DNA of 64,000 nucleotides from Nocardia neocaledoniensis (lineage in GTDB: Bacteria > Actinomycetota > Actinomycetes > Mycobacteriales > Mycobacteriaceae): the NCBI RefSeq assembly GCF_029868625.1, contig NZ_JARWOJ010000234.1, positions 21,045 through 85,044 on the forward strand. Reading direction: 5' to 3'. Below are positions 32,704 through 40,937 of the stretch, piece by piece (position 1 is the first letter of the stretch; each line of letters opens with the position of its first letter). The translations under genes and the position numbers were made by a program. Below the pieces are notes generated by a model. The model did not search any database and had not been told where the DNA came from. It saw only the letters and a program-made list of their open reading frames with translations.

Positions 32704-33638
32704 CCCGCCCCGTAATCCGGCCACCCGCCGTCACCCCCGGCACCGGCGTCGCGATCGTCTCCACCTCCTCACCGGTCCCCGGCGACGAACTCGACCGCCT
32801 CACCGCGTATTTCGCCGAACGCGGCCACCCGGTCACAGTCGGCGCCCACGCGCGGGCCGCGACGGGCTACCTCGCCGGGCCGCCCGCCGACCGGGCCTCC
32901 GACCTCATGGCCGCCTTCGCCGACCCCGGCATCAGCCTGATCGTCCCGGCGACCGGCGGCAAAAGCGCCGCGCAACTACTGAACCTGCTCGACTACGCCG
33001 TGATCGCCGAGAACCCGACGGTGTTCACCGCCCTGTCGGACCCGGTGATCGTGGCCAACGCGATCACCGCGCGGACCGGGCTGGCCACCGTGCACGGGCC
33101 CACCGGCTACGACTTCACCCGGGAACCGGTGAACTCGGCGACCGCTGACCGGTTCTGGTCCATCGTGTCCGGCCGGGTGAAGGGACAGACGGTCTCCGGC
33201 AGCGACTGGCGGGTGCCGCGCGGGGCCGGGCGGGTGTTCTCCGGCCCGGTCGTCGGCGGCCACCTGGGCACCATCCGCGCCCTCGTCGGCACCCCGTGGA
33301 TGCCCGACACCCGCGGGGCGGTACTGATCCTCGAGGAGGTGTTCGTGCCGTGGGTGCAAGTCGATGCCGCGCTGACCCACCTGCGGCTGGCCGGAGTCCT
33401 CGACCACATCGCCGGTCTGGTCGTGGCCGCACCGGTCGACAGCCCCCGCGACGACGCCCCCGACGAGACCTACGACGAGCTGATCCTGCGCTGCGCCGGC
33501 GGGAACTTCCCGATCGTCACCGGCGCCGAATTCGGGCACACCGCCACCAAATTCCCGCTGCCGCTCGGCCTCGACGTCGAAGTCGACCTGACCGGCACCC
33601 CGACCCTGCGCTACCTCGAAGACCTGGTGATCGCATGA
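32700..33638 (+). CDS. S66 (LD-carboxypeptidase/MccF-like) family protein, nucleophile apparently lost
   Basis: 312 aa. The whole S66 architecture is present: the ISLIVPATGG region, LLNLLDYAVIAENPTVF, VVGGHLGTIRALVGTPWMPD, EEVFVPWVQVD, LTHLRLAGVLDHIAGLV, and GAEFGHTATKFPLPLG. The Glu (LEE) and His (FGHT) of the catalytic triad are kept. At the serine site the family has GG(Y/M)(G/N)S; here it reads G86-G87-K88-S89-A90, so ungapped alignment puts Ala at the nucleophile. Either S89 has shifted into the role or the protein is a non-hydrolytic relative. MccF relatives give immunity to nucleotide-peptide antibiotics. Confidence 0.85.
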   Translation: MTRPVIRPPAVTPGTGVAIVSTSSPVPGDELDRLTAYFAERGHPVTVGAHARAATGYLAGPPADRASDLMAAFADPGISLIVPATGGKSAAQLLNLLDYAVIAENPTVFTALSDPVIVANAITARTGLATVHGPTGYDFTREPVNSATADRFWSIVSGRVKGQTVSGSDWRVPRGAGRVFSGPVVGGHLGTIRALVGTPWMPDTRGAVLILEEVFVPWVQVDAALTHLRLAGVLDHIAGLVVAAPVDSPRDDAPDETYDELILRCAGGNFPIVTGAEFGHTATKFPLPLGLDVEVDLTGTPTLRYLEDLVIA

Positions 33639-34588
33639 CCGACCAGACCACCGTGATCGAGCTGCCGGTCAACGGCCACGTCGACTTCACCCACGCACTG
33701 GAGACCTACCTGATCTACCCGTGGGTGCGCGACGGCAAGGACCTGGTGCGACCCATGCGCACCGGCGCGGGCGATGCCACGATCACCACCGCACGGATTC
33801 GTCAGACCGCGCCGACCACGCTGACCGCCACCCTGACCGGCCCCGACCTCGACACCGCCACCGTCGCGGCGGTCAACGAAACGTTGACCCGCTGCCTGCA
33901 ACTGGACTACCCCTACGACCAGGTGCAAGCCCTCACCGCCGACGACCCGGTGCTCGCGGCCGCCGTCGCGCACCGCGGGCTGGGACGCGGCAAGCTCTAC
34001 CCCGACATCTTCGAAGCCCTGTGCGGGGTAATCTGCGCGCAGCGCACGAACTTCGCCCGCATCTACGCGATGATGCGCAACCTCGCCCACGCCTTCGGCG
34101 TGCCTACCGCCACCACCGTCGACGACGCAGGCGTCTACGCCTTCCCCACCCCCGCGCAGCTGGCACAGGCCAGCGACGAGCAGCTGCGGGCCTGCAAGGT
34201 CGGGTTCCGTGCCAAAGGACTCGCGGCCGCCGCCGCGACGCTGGCCGAGGCGGGCTACAGCTGGCACGAATGGCGCCACCGCCCCACCGCCGAGGTCATC
34301 ACCGACCTGCTCCAGATCAAAGGCGTCGGGCCCTACACCGCGAACCTCGCGGTGAACCTGTCCTACGGCACCGGCGGGCACGCCCACGTCGACACCTACG
34401 TCGTCGACGTGATCGGCCGCCTCTACCTCGACGACCCGAACCCGACCCCCGAGACGGTCACCGCGTTCATCGCCGACCGCTGGGGCGACCTCGGCGAAAC
34501 CGTGCTCGACTTCCTCACCACCGACACCGAGACCTGGGTAGCGCAGCTGGGCACGCAGGTCGGCGTGAAATCCGGTGCCCGTGTCTGA
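33635..34588 (+). CDS. HhH-GPD (AlkA/OGG-like) DNA glycosylase-fold protein
   Basis: 317 aa. It has an N-terminal AlkA/OGG-like strand domain (1-110), a helical core with FEALCGVICAQRTNFARI, the helix-hairpin-helix LLQIKGVGPYTANLAV (~227-242) and the catalytic Asp in HVDTYVVDVIGR (~253). These are intact features of HhH-GPD glycosylases. Its place inside a biosynthetic-looking operon is odd for a repair enzyme. A related fold is known in phage thymine-hypermodification enzymes, which makes a role in base exchange or modification conceivable. ATG 33635 overlaps the S66 gene. Confidence 0.87.
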   Translation: MTDQTTVIELPVNGHVDFTHALETYLIYPWVRDGKDLVRPMRTGAGDATITTARIRQTAPTTLTATLTGPDLDTATVAAVNETLTRCLQLDYPYDQVQALTADDPVLAAAVAHRGLGRGKLYPDIFEALCGVICAQRTNFARIYAMMRNLAHAFGVPTATTVDDAGVYAFPTPAQLAQASDEQLRACKVGFRAKGLAAAAATLAEAGYSWHEWRHRPTAEVITDLLQIKGVGPYTANLAVNLSYGTGGHAHVDTYVVDVIGRLYLDDPNPTPETVTAFIADRWGDLGETVLDFLTTDTETWVAQLGTQVGVKSGARV

Positions 34589-35672
34589 CCGAGCACTGCG
34601 CGTGGCGATCGACGCCCGCTACTGGCGCGCCACCATCCAGACCGGCGTCGAACGCTACATCCACCTGCTCACCGACGCCCTCGCCACGACCGGTGAGAAG
34701 GTCGAGATCGCCGTCGTGCTCACCGCCGAGCATGCCGACCGATACCCGCGTGCCCAGCGCGCGGGTATCCGCGTTCTCACCGTGCCGGACCGGCGCGAAC
34801 ACCACCTGCACCGCCAGATCGAGCACTTCGACGCCGACCTCGTGCACTACCCGTTCGCGCTGCCCGCCGCCCTGCCGCGGCCCGCGGTGTTCACCCTGCA
34901 CGACGCCGGCCGCTACCTGTTCCCCGACCAGATGGTCCGCGCAGTCCGCGACGTACAGAACCCGCGCCTGCACACCCTGCTGGCCGGCGAGGACCTGCGC
35001 GCGGTCATCACCGTCTCCCACGCCGCCCGCGCCGATATCGTCGGCGCCCTCGGCGATCTCGGCAAACCCCTCGAGATCGTGCCGAACTACGTGGCCACCG
35101 ACTTCGCACACCAGCTGCGCACCGCCGACCCTGCCCTGGCCCCGTCCGAGCCGTTCCTGTTCGGTGTCGGCGTGTACATGCCGTCGAAGAACATCCCCCG
35201 CCTCATCCGAGCCTTCCGGCTCGCCCGAGCAGCCGCCCCCGACCGGGTACCGGCCCGGCTGCTGCTGGCGGGGCGCCGCGGCTGGGAACGGGGCCTGCCG
35301 GTGCGCGATCCCGAGATCACGATCCTCGGCCACATCGACGACGACCAGCTCGCCGCCCTGTACCGGGCCGCGACCGCGTTCGTGTTCCCCACCCTGTTCG
35401 AGGGATTCGGCATCCCCGCCCAGGAAGCCCTCGTCGCCGGAACGCCGCTGCTGTGCTCGGACCTGCCCGTCCTCCGCGAAGTCACCGGCGGCCTGGCCGC
35501 CCGCTACACCGACCCGCTCGACGAGGAGATCCTGGCCAAGAACATCATCGCCGTCTGCGACGCTGAACCCGCTGACCACGACGCGGTCACCGCGCACCTG
35601 AACAGCTATACCGCCGAAACGGTCGGCCGCCGCCTGCTCGAGGTCTACCGGCAGGCCGCCGCAGCGAGCTGA
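34575..35672 (+). CDS. GT4-family glycosyltransferase
   Basis: 365 aa. GTG 34575 overlaps the preceding gene by 14 nt. N-terminal LRVAIDARYWRATIQTGVER is a typical GT4 start, and VGVYMPSKNIPRLIRAFRLA and the EGFGIPAQEALVAGTPLL donor-sugar motif (~276-293) are diagnostic. It probably transfers a sugar from an NDP-sugar to the pathway product. It ends the long coupled run from 26703; the WYL regulator starts 26 nt later. Confidence 0.88.
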   Translation: MPVSDRALRVAIDARYWRATIQTGVERYIHLLTDALATTGEKVEIAVVLTAEHADRYPRAQRAGIRVLTVPDRREHHLHRQIEHFDADLVHYPFALPAALPRPAVFTLHDAGRYLFPDQMVRAVRDVQNPRLHTLLAGEDLRAVITVSHAARADIVGALGDLGKPLEIVPNYVATDFAHQLRTADPALAPSEPFLFGVGVYMPSKNIPRLIRAFRLARAAAPDRVPARLLLAGRRGWERGLPVRDPEITILGHIDDDQLAALYRAATAFVFPTLFEGFGIPAQEALVAGTPLLCSDLPVLREVTGGLAARYTDPLDEEILAKNIIAVCDAEPADHDAVTAHLNSYTAETVGRRLLEVYRQAAAAS

Positions 35673-35698
35673 CCACACCGCCGAGCAGACTCGCGCGT

Positions 35699-36766
35699 AT
35701 GCCGCCGACCAACCCACGCCACGCCCGCCACACCGCCATCGTTCACCAGTTGCGGTCCCGCACATGGGTTTCCGCGACCTCGCTGGCCGCCCGGTTCGGC
35801 GTCAACGCGCGCACCATCTACCGCGACATCGAGGAACTGATCGCCTTCGGCATCCCGATCGAATCCGTCGCCGGCCGCGGCGGCGGATTCCGGCTCACCA
35901 CCGACCAACCGCTGGACTCCCTGCTCGTCGACGGCGACGACGCCCTGCGCCTCTACGTCCTCGGCCTCCTCGAACAAGGACACGCCCACCCCGAACTCGC
36001 GGGCGGCGACGGAAACTCCGGCAAGAACAACGTCAGTGCCTCGCGCGCCCGGTTCCTGCACCGCCTCGCCCACCGCATCTACTTCGACACCACCGACTGG
36101 TACTGGCGCGACGAAAGCTCCGGCCACCTCGCCACACTCCGCGAAGCCCTGCTCACCGGGACCGCCATCCAGATCACCGTCCGCGTCCACCACAGCGACG
36201 ACCACCAGCACCTCATCGTCAAGCCCTACGGCATGGTCTGGAAAGGCGGGGAATGGTGGCTCGTCGCCGCCCCACCACACTCAGAACCCCAGCGTTACCA
36301 GCTCAACAACATCGACCGGCTCACTGCCACCGACCTGAAGTTCGTCTACCCCGAAACCACCTTCAATCTCAAGGACTGGTGGCGCCAAGCACTCGAAGAC
36401 TTCGGCCGCGGACCCAACCGAGTCGTCATCCGAGTGCGCCCCGGCAGCCGCGAGGAAATGCTGCGCCTCGGCCTCAAACCCGACTCCGAAGTCCACCACC
36501 ACCCCGACGGCACCACCCGCATCGTCCTCTACGTCGACCGCTGGAAATGGCTCATCCCCCTCGTCGCCAGCTTCGGCAGCGACGTCATCGTCGAAGAACC
36601 ACCTGAACTCCGCGCCGCGCTACGACAACACCACGCCGACGCGGCCGCCGCCTACGACGCCCCCGAGCCCGACAGCAACTCCGGCAGACCCTCCGACTTC
36701 CGCCACGACGACTCCCGCCTCCGGGCGACACGCGGCCGAACACCAGGCAGCATTCGTGACGACTGA
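35699..36766 (+). CDS. WYL-family transcriptional regulator
   Basis: 355 aa. The HTH at residues ~10-55 (VSATSLAARFGVNARTIYRD) is followed by GRGGGFRL, the usual start of WYL regulators. The middle has the WYL-type strands LIVKPYGMVWKGGEWWLVA and a YQLNNIDRLTATD segment, and a WCX-like C-terminus (VRPGSREEML) follows. WYL domains bind nucleic acid or small ligands and often control defence and mobile-element genes. The tail (~325-355) is low-complexity. It follows the metabolic operon directly and may bind the inverted repeat at 26617. Confidence 0.9.
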   Translation: MPPTNPRHARHTAIVHQLRSRTWVSATSLAARFGVNARTIYRDIEELIAFGIPIESVAGRGGGFRLTTDQPLDSLLVDGDDALRLYVLGLLEQGHAHPELAGGDGNSGKNNVSASRARFLHRLAHRIYFDTTDWYWRDESSGHLATLREALLTGTAIQITVRVHHSDDHQHLIVKPYGMVWKGGEWWLVAAPPHSEPQRYQLNNIDRLTATDLKFVYPETTFNLKDWWRQALEDFGRGPNRVVIRVRPGSREEMLRLGLKPDSEVHHHPDGTTRIVLYVDRWKWLIPLVASFGSDVIVEEPPELRAALRQHHADAAAAYDAPEPDSNSGRPSDFRHDDSRLRATRGRTPGSIRDD

Positions 36767-36870
36767 TCCCGGCATCCCGGTACCGGTCGCACCCGGAAGC
36801 TGGCACGCTGGTTGCCATCTTGGCCTCCCGGAACCGGACCGGCCATCGCAACAGGGAGGTATGCGGACAT

Positions 36871-37209
36871 TTGGACACCGCGGAGGACCACGCGCGGACG
36901 GCTATCGTGTACTCGCACAATGAGGTTCGCGTCTGTGAGGACAAGTGCAGTACCTGCATCTTCCGCCCCGGAAACCTCATGAGGCTGCGGCCGGGCCGCC
37001 GGTCGCAGATGGTGCGGGATGCGCTCCACGACGAGGGACATATCACCTGCCACTCGACTCTCGATCAGCCGTTGTCGGCGATCTGCCGAGGCTTCGCCGA
37101 TCTGCCTGAAGCCAAGGCTCGGAGCCTCGCCCTGCGCGTGGGTGCTGCCCTGGGAATCCTGGTCTACGTGGCCCCCGAGGCGCGCGTCGACGACGTCCAC
37201 GACCTCTGA
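36871..37209 (+). CDS. Cys-rich small protein (possible metal/Fe-S site)
   Basis: 112 aa if started at TTG 36871, which has GGGAGG 10 nt upstream; TTG 36820 would add 17 residues. The block CEDKCSTCIFRPGNLMRL has three clustered Cys, and two more lie in the ITCHSTL and SAICRGF motifs. The spacing resembles actinobacterial and phage proteins of unknown function likely to bind zinc or an Fe-S cluster. Not recognised further. It sits between the WYL gene and a convergent TPR regulator. Confidence 0.55.
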   Translation: MDTAEDHARTAIVYSHNEVRVCEDKCSTCIFRPGNLMRLRPGRRSQMVRDALHDEGHITCHSTLDQPLSAICRGFADLPEAKARSLALRVGAALGILVYVAPEARVDDVHDL

Positions 37210-37244
37210 TCCTGCCCGGGATTCCCCCACCCCGCGCGAATGTG

Positions 37245-38687
37245 TCAGGCGCTTCTGCTGTTGGTGGCTGCCTGGAGTGCGCGGACGCGGTCGGATAGTT
37301 GGCGGACGCCGGGACGGTGGCGGTAAGGGGTGAGGTCGCTGAGCAGCGTGGTGAGATGGCCGGTCACCCGGGTCGAGGTGACCTGGGCGGTGAGCAGGTC
37401 CACGGCGTGCTCGGCGTGGTGCAGGGCGTGGTCGATGTCGGGTTCGGGCTGGCGGGCGTAGGTGGTGGCCAGCAGCGCGTAGCGAAGAGCGCCTTCGCGG
37501 GAGTCGTTGCCGTTGCTGTTGCGTAGCGCGGCCCGAAGGTGATGCCTTGCCGCGCCGTGTTCTCCGAGGCGCAGGTAGCAGTATCCGGCTTGGCCGTGGG
37601 CGTGGGTTTCGTCGAGCCAGTAGCTCCAGTCCGGCGCTCCGTCGGTGGGGGTGTCGAGGTGGGTGAAGGCGGCGTCGATGGCGCGGCGGGTATCGGTCGG
37701 CGATCCGTCGACGGCGTGGGCTTCGGCGGCGCGCAATTGCAGGATCGCTGAAACTCGTGCGCTGGCACCGGGATAGCCCGAGATCGCGGTGTCGGCCAGC
37801 ATCGCGGCCTCGCGGGGTTGGCCGATGTCCTTGGCCTGGCAGGACATGAATCCGAGGACGTTGGCGGCGAGGGCGCGGTCGCCGGCGGTGTGGGCGGTGC
37901 GCAGCGCGGCGACCCAGTAGCGCTGGGCGCGGGCGTGCTGGCTGGTGTCGAAGCACAGCCATCCGGCCAAGCGTAGGAGTTCGGCGGCCGAGGCGTGCAG
38001 GCGGCGGCCGGTGGTGTCGTCGTAGCTGCCGTGGCGCAGCAGGTTCAGGACGTGGCGCAGGTGGGCGCGGACCATTTTCAGCAGGGTTCCGCCGCCGAGC
38101 TGGTCGTCCATGCGGCGCAGGCTGGCGGTCATGGTGTCGATCTCCTCGACCGTGCCGATCCCGATGCGCGTGCCGGCGGTGTGGGTGAGGTCGCCGGTCC
38201 CGGCGGCGAGTAGCCACTGGTGCGCTGGCGCGGTGATCGCGGTGCCCATCAGGGTGAGGAAGAGCCGTCGCTGCATGGGATCAGCCTCGGTGACCGCGGC
38301 TATGGCGCGCAAGGCCCCTTCCGCTGTCCATGGCCCGTCCAGCCCAGAGTCGGCCGGGAGTAGCGGAGCGGTGGGTGCGGCGTTCCACCCGAGGTCTGCT
38401 GGGGTGATCGGCCGGGCGAGTTCGGCGGTGAGCAGCGCGGCTGCCAGGTCCGGCCAGGGTGAGCGCGGGCGGGCACCGGCGAGCCATTTGTAGGGGGTTT
38501 TCGCGTGGACATGCTCGCGGCGTCCGTGCAGTTGGGCGTGCTCGCTCAGCTTGCGGGCGAAGGTTTCCGGCCGCCATCCCAGCTCGGACAACAGTGTGGC
38601 CAGCTGTGCGTTCACCCACCTCGCCCCCTGGACCGGATCGTCGGCGTCGATGCGGCGAGGGTACCGGCCGCGGTGCGCTCTCGGCAC
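37245..38687 (-). CDS. HTH/TPR-type regulator
   Basis: 480 aa from GTG 38687. Residues ~30-110 form a divergent helix-turn-helix region (LSEHAQLHG, KTPYKWLAGARPRSPWPDL). From ~120 to the end are tetratricopeptide-like helices (ALRTAHTAGDRALAANVLGF, AGYCYLRLGEHGAARHHLR). Such proteins regulate secondary metabolism and island genes in Streptomyces and Nocardia. It is transcribed divergently from the GT-kinase-HD operon, so it probably governs that operon. Its own start lies in a tandem 10-bp repeat. Confidence 0.75.
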   Translation of the reverse strand: MPRAHRGRYPRRIDADDPVQGARWVNAQLATLLSELGWRPETFARKLSEHAQLHGRREHVHAKTPYKWLAGARPRSPWPDLAAALLTAELARPITPADLGWNAAPTAPLLPADSGLDGPWTAEGALRAIAAVTEADPMQRRLFLTLMGTAITAPAHQWLLAAGTGDLTHTAGTRIGIGTVEEIDTMTASLRRMDDQLGGGTLLKMVRAHLRHVLNLLRHGSYDDTTGRRLHASAAELLRLAGWLCFDTSQHARAQRYWVAALRTAHTAGDRALAANVLGFMSCQAKDIGQPREAAMLADTAISGYPGASARVSAILQLRAAEAHAVDGSPTDTRRAIDAAFTHLDTPTDGAPDWSYWLDETHAHGQAGYCYLRLGEHGAARHHLRAALRNSNGNDSREGALRYALLATTYARQPEPDIDHALHHAEHAVDLLTAQVTSTRVTGHLTTLLSDLTPYRHRPGVRQLSDRVRALQAATNSRSA

Positions 38688-38717
38688 CGAAACGCACCGA
38701 AACGCACCAAGCGCACC
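38684..38717. repeat. Tandem 10-bp repeats at the TPR regulator start
   Basis: GCACCGAAAC is repeated in direct tandem, followed by the related units GCACCAA and GCGCACC. The array lies exactly at the GTG start of the TPR regulator, so it could be an autoregulatory operator. Confidence 0.45.
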
Positions 38718-38821
38718 ACTGCCGCGACCGGCCGCTCGCGCGGTGTCCTGATGTGACCTGGTTCACCGAATCCGGTTGCTGGGGTTGTTGATCCGGTCGG
38801 CTCGCAAATGTGGAGGACGGT

Positions 38822-40156
38822 ATGGAATTCCCGTCGGCGATGCACATCCTCACCTACGACATGCACGGCACCGTCGTGGCCACTGGGCAACGAAAACCCT
38901 GCCGCCATACCGGTCTGGTCGCCCACACTCACCATCTGCTCGCCGCGCTGGCCGCCCGGCATCCTGGGACGCGGTGGGCGATCACCCAGACCGGCGCTAC
39001 CCGCCCCGGCGCCTACCAGCTGCGCACCCCGGACGGGACCGTGGTTCTGGCCCAAGGGATTCGGAGCGGGTTCGGTCAATACCTCGGCGGAGCGGACGGC
39101 GGCAAGGACCCCGCGCGGGTGCGCCACTTCTACGAGGACGCCATCGACGACCCGGCGAATCCGGTGTATGCGGGGTTGGCGCGGCAGTACGCCCACGTCA
39201 TCGCGACCGCTGGTACGCCGGATCTGCTGGCGCAGAACATCAATCCGATTGTGTCGGTGCTCAAGGCTGAGCAGTCCGGTCGGCTGGCCGCGGCCGGTGT
39301 CGGTCGCCTGCACGTGACCGGGGTGGTGCACGATCTCGCCGGGGCCGAGCGGCGGTTCGACTACCTGCGTCGTCGTCTCGAGGTCACCGAGCACTCGGTG
39401 CGGATCGTCGCGGTGTCGACCGCGGTGGCTGAACACCTGGCCAAGGCCGGAATCACCGGCGAGCGGGTCCACACGGTGCCCAACGGCATGGATGCCGCCG
39501 AGTTCGAGTCCCGGCTGCGCGCGGCCGCCGCCGAGGACGCCTTCGCCGCCCTCGCGCGCCGCAACCAGCTTCCGGCCGGGCCGATGGTGTTGCTCTCGGC
39601 GCGGCGGGTGGCGTGGAAGGGCCACGCCGATCTGATCGCCGCCCTGCGCATCCTCACCACCCGCGGTGTCGCCGGGGAGGCGTTCGTGGTGTTCAACGGC
39701 CACGACATGCACGACACCCGCGCGCTGGATTACACCCGGGAGCTGACCGAGCTGATCAACGCCAGCGGCCTGGCCGGGCGCGTGTTTCTGCTCGACGAGC
39801 TCTCCCCGGTCGAGGTCGCGGCCTGCTACCGGGCCGCGACGGTGGCGGTGCTGCCGTCGCGCTGCCCGGAAGCGTTCGGCTACGCCAACATCGAAGCGAT
39901 GCTCGCCGGCTCCCCGGTGATCACCACCGACCACGGCGGACCGCGCGATTACATCGACCACGACCGCTCCGGGCTGCTGGTGCCACCGAGCGATCCTGGC
40001 GCGCTCGCCGACGCCCTGGCACGAGTGCTCACCGACACCGCGCTCCGGGAGCGGCTGGCGCGCGACGGGCGGGCCAGCGCCACCCGATTCGGGGTGGAGC
40101 AGATGGCCACCGGCTACGCGAAGGTCATCGGCTCCCACGAGGCGGTGCGGGCATGA
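38822..40156 (+). CDS. GT4-family glycosyltransferase (second)
   Basis: 444 aa. ATG 38822 is chosen because GGAGGA lies 4 nt upstream; GTG 38810 lies before it. AHTHHLLAALAARHPG (~33-48) and a C-terminal half with SARRVAWKGHADLIAALRIL and PEAFGYANIEAMLAGSPVI (donor-site EX7E-type region) mark a GT4 transferase. It has little overall similarity to the GT at 34575. It heads a coupled operon with a kinase-fold protein and a dGTPase-like protein. Confidence 0.87.
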   Translation: MEFPSAMHILTYDMHGTVVATGQRKPCRHTGLVAHTHHLLAALAARHPGTRWAITQTGATRPGAYQLRTPDGTVVLAQGIRSGFGQYLGGADGGKDPARVRHFYEDAIDDPANPVYAGLARQYAHVIATAGTPDLLAQNINPIVSVLKAEQSGRLAAAGVGRLHVTGVVHDLAGAERRFDYLRRRLEVTEHSVRIVAVSTAVAEHLAKAGITGERVHTVPNGMDAAEFESRLRAAAAEDAFAALARRNQLPAGPMVLLSARRVAWKGHADLIAALRILTTRGVAGEAFVVFNGHDMHDTRALDYTRELTELINASGLAGRVFLLDELSPVEVAACYRAATVAVLPSRCPEAFGYANIEAMLAGSPVITTDHGGPRDYIDHDRSGLLVPPSDPGALADALARVLTDTALRERLARDGRASATRFGVEQMATGYAKVIGSHEAVRA

Positions 40157-40902
40157 CCTCGGTGATCGGGACGGCCCGGCGACATCGGGTGATCGGGCAG
40201 GGCAACCATTCCACGGTCTACCACCGGCCCGGCAGCCCGTTGGTGATGCAGGTGTTCCGGCCCGACGCCCCCGAACTCACCGTGGCCAAGGTGCGCCGCG
40301 AGTACCGGTACCTGCGGGCGATCTTCGATCCGGTCCTGCCCGGCCTGATCCCCAACGAGCGCCTGCTGCTGCCCGCCCCGGCGGCGCGGTTGTGCGAGGC
40401 GGTGGTGGTCAAGAATTTCGTGCAGGTCGCGCCCGCCTGGTCGCTGCGCATCGCCGCGCGTCACCGGCTGCCGCGGCAAACCCTCGACCAACTCGCCGTG
40501 TTCACCAGCGTGGTGCGCGGCCTGCTGGCCGACACCGCGCCGGTGCCCGCCCTCGATGCCGAGGCATCGCTGATCCCGGACTTCATCGATCCGCCGATGG
40601 ACAACCTCGTCGTCGACGTCGCCGGGGGGTTGCGGCTGCTCGACACCAACCGGCTGATCAGCACCCTCGAACTCCGCCGCCACCACCACGCCGGGCAACT
40701 GCTGACCGTCTCCTGCGACGGCGTCCCCGCACACATCTACCGGCTGGTGTTTCGGCGGTTGATGTACCTCGAGCACCGGTTCCTCGGCGTCCCGGCCGCC
40801 CGGTTCCGGACCGATCCGCTGATCACCCGCTACCTGCACCCCGCCCAGATCGAGGCCCTGTTCGCCGCGTCGACCACCGTCGACGAGCCGATCACCCCAT
40901 AA
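40153..40902 (+). CDS. Kinase-fold protein
   Basis: 249 aa. A glycine-loop-like IGQGNHSTVYHRPGSPLVMQVF lies at residues ~12-33. PPMDNLVVDVAGGLRLLDTN carries a D-x-x-N/DxN pattern (~147-166) that resembles the catalytic loop and metal-binding DFG-equivalent of eukaryotic-like or sugar kinases. The length is short for a Ser/Thr kinase. It may phosphorylate a sugar or nucleoside. ATG 40153 overlaps the GT stop. It is followed by a 35-nt gap before the HD gene. Confidence 0.6.
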   Translation: MTSVIGTARRHRVIGQGNHSTVYHRPGSPLVMQVFRPDAPELTVAKVRREYRYLRAIFDPVLPGLIPNERLLLPAPAARLCEAVVVKNFVQVAPAWSLRIAARHRLPRQTLDQLAVFTSVVRGLLADTAPVPALDAEASLIPDFIDPPMDNLVVDVAGGLRLLDTNRLISTLELRRHHHAGQLLTVSCDGVPAHIYRLVFRRLMYLEHRFLGVPAARFRTDPLITRYLHPAQIEALFAASTTVDEPITP

Positions 40903-40937
40903 CCCCACCACGCCCCAGCGACGAGAGGACCACGCCG

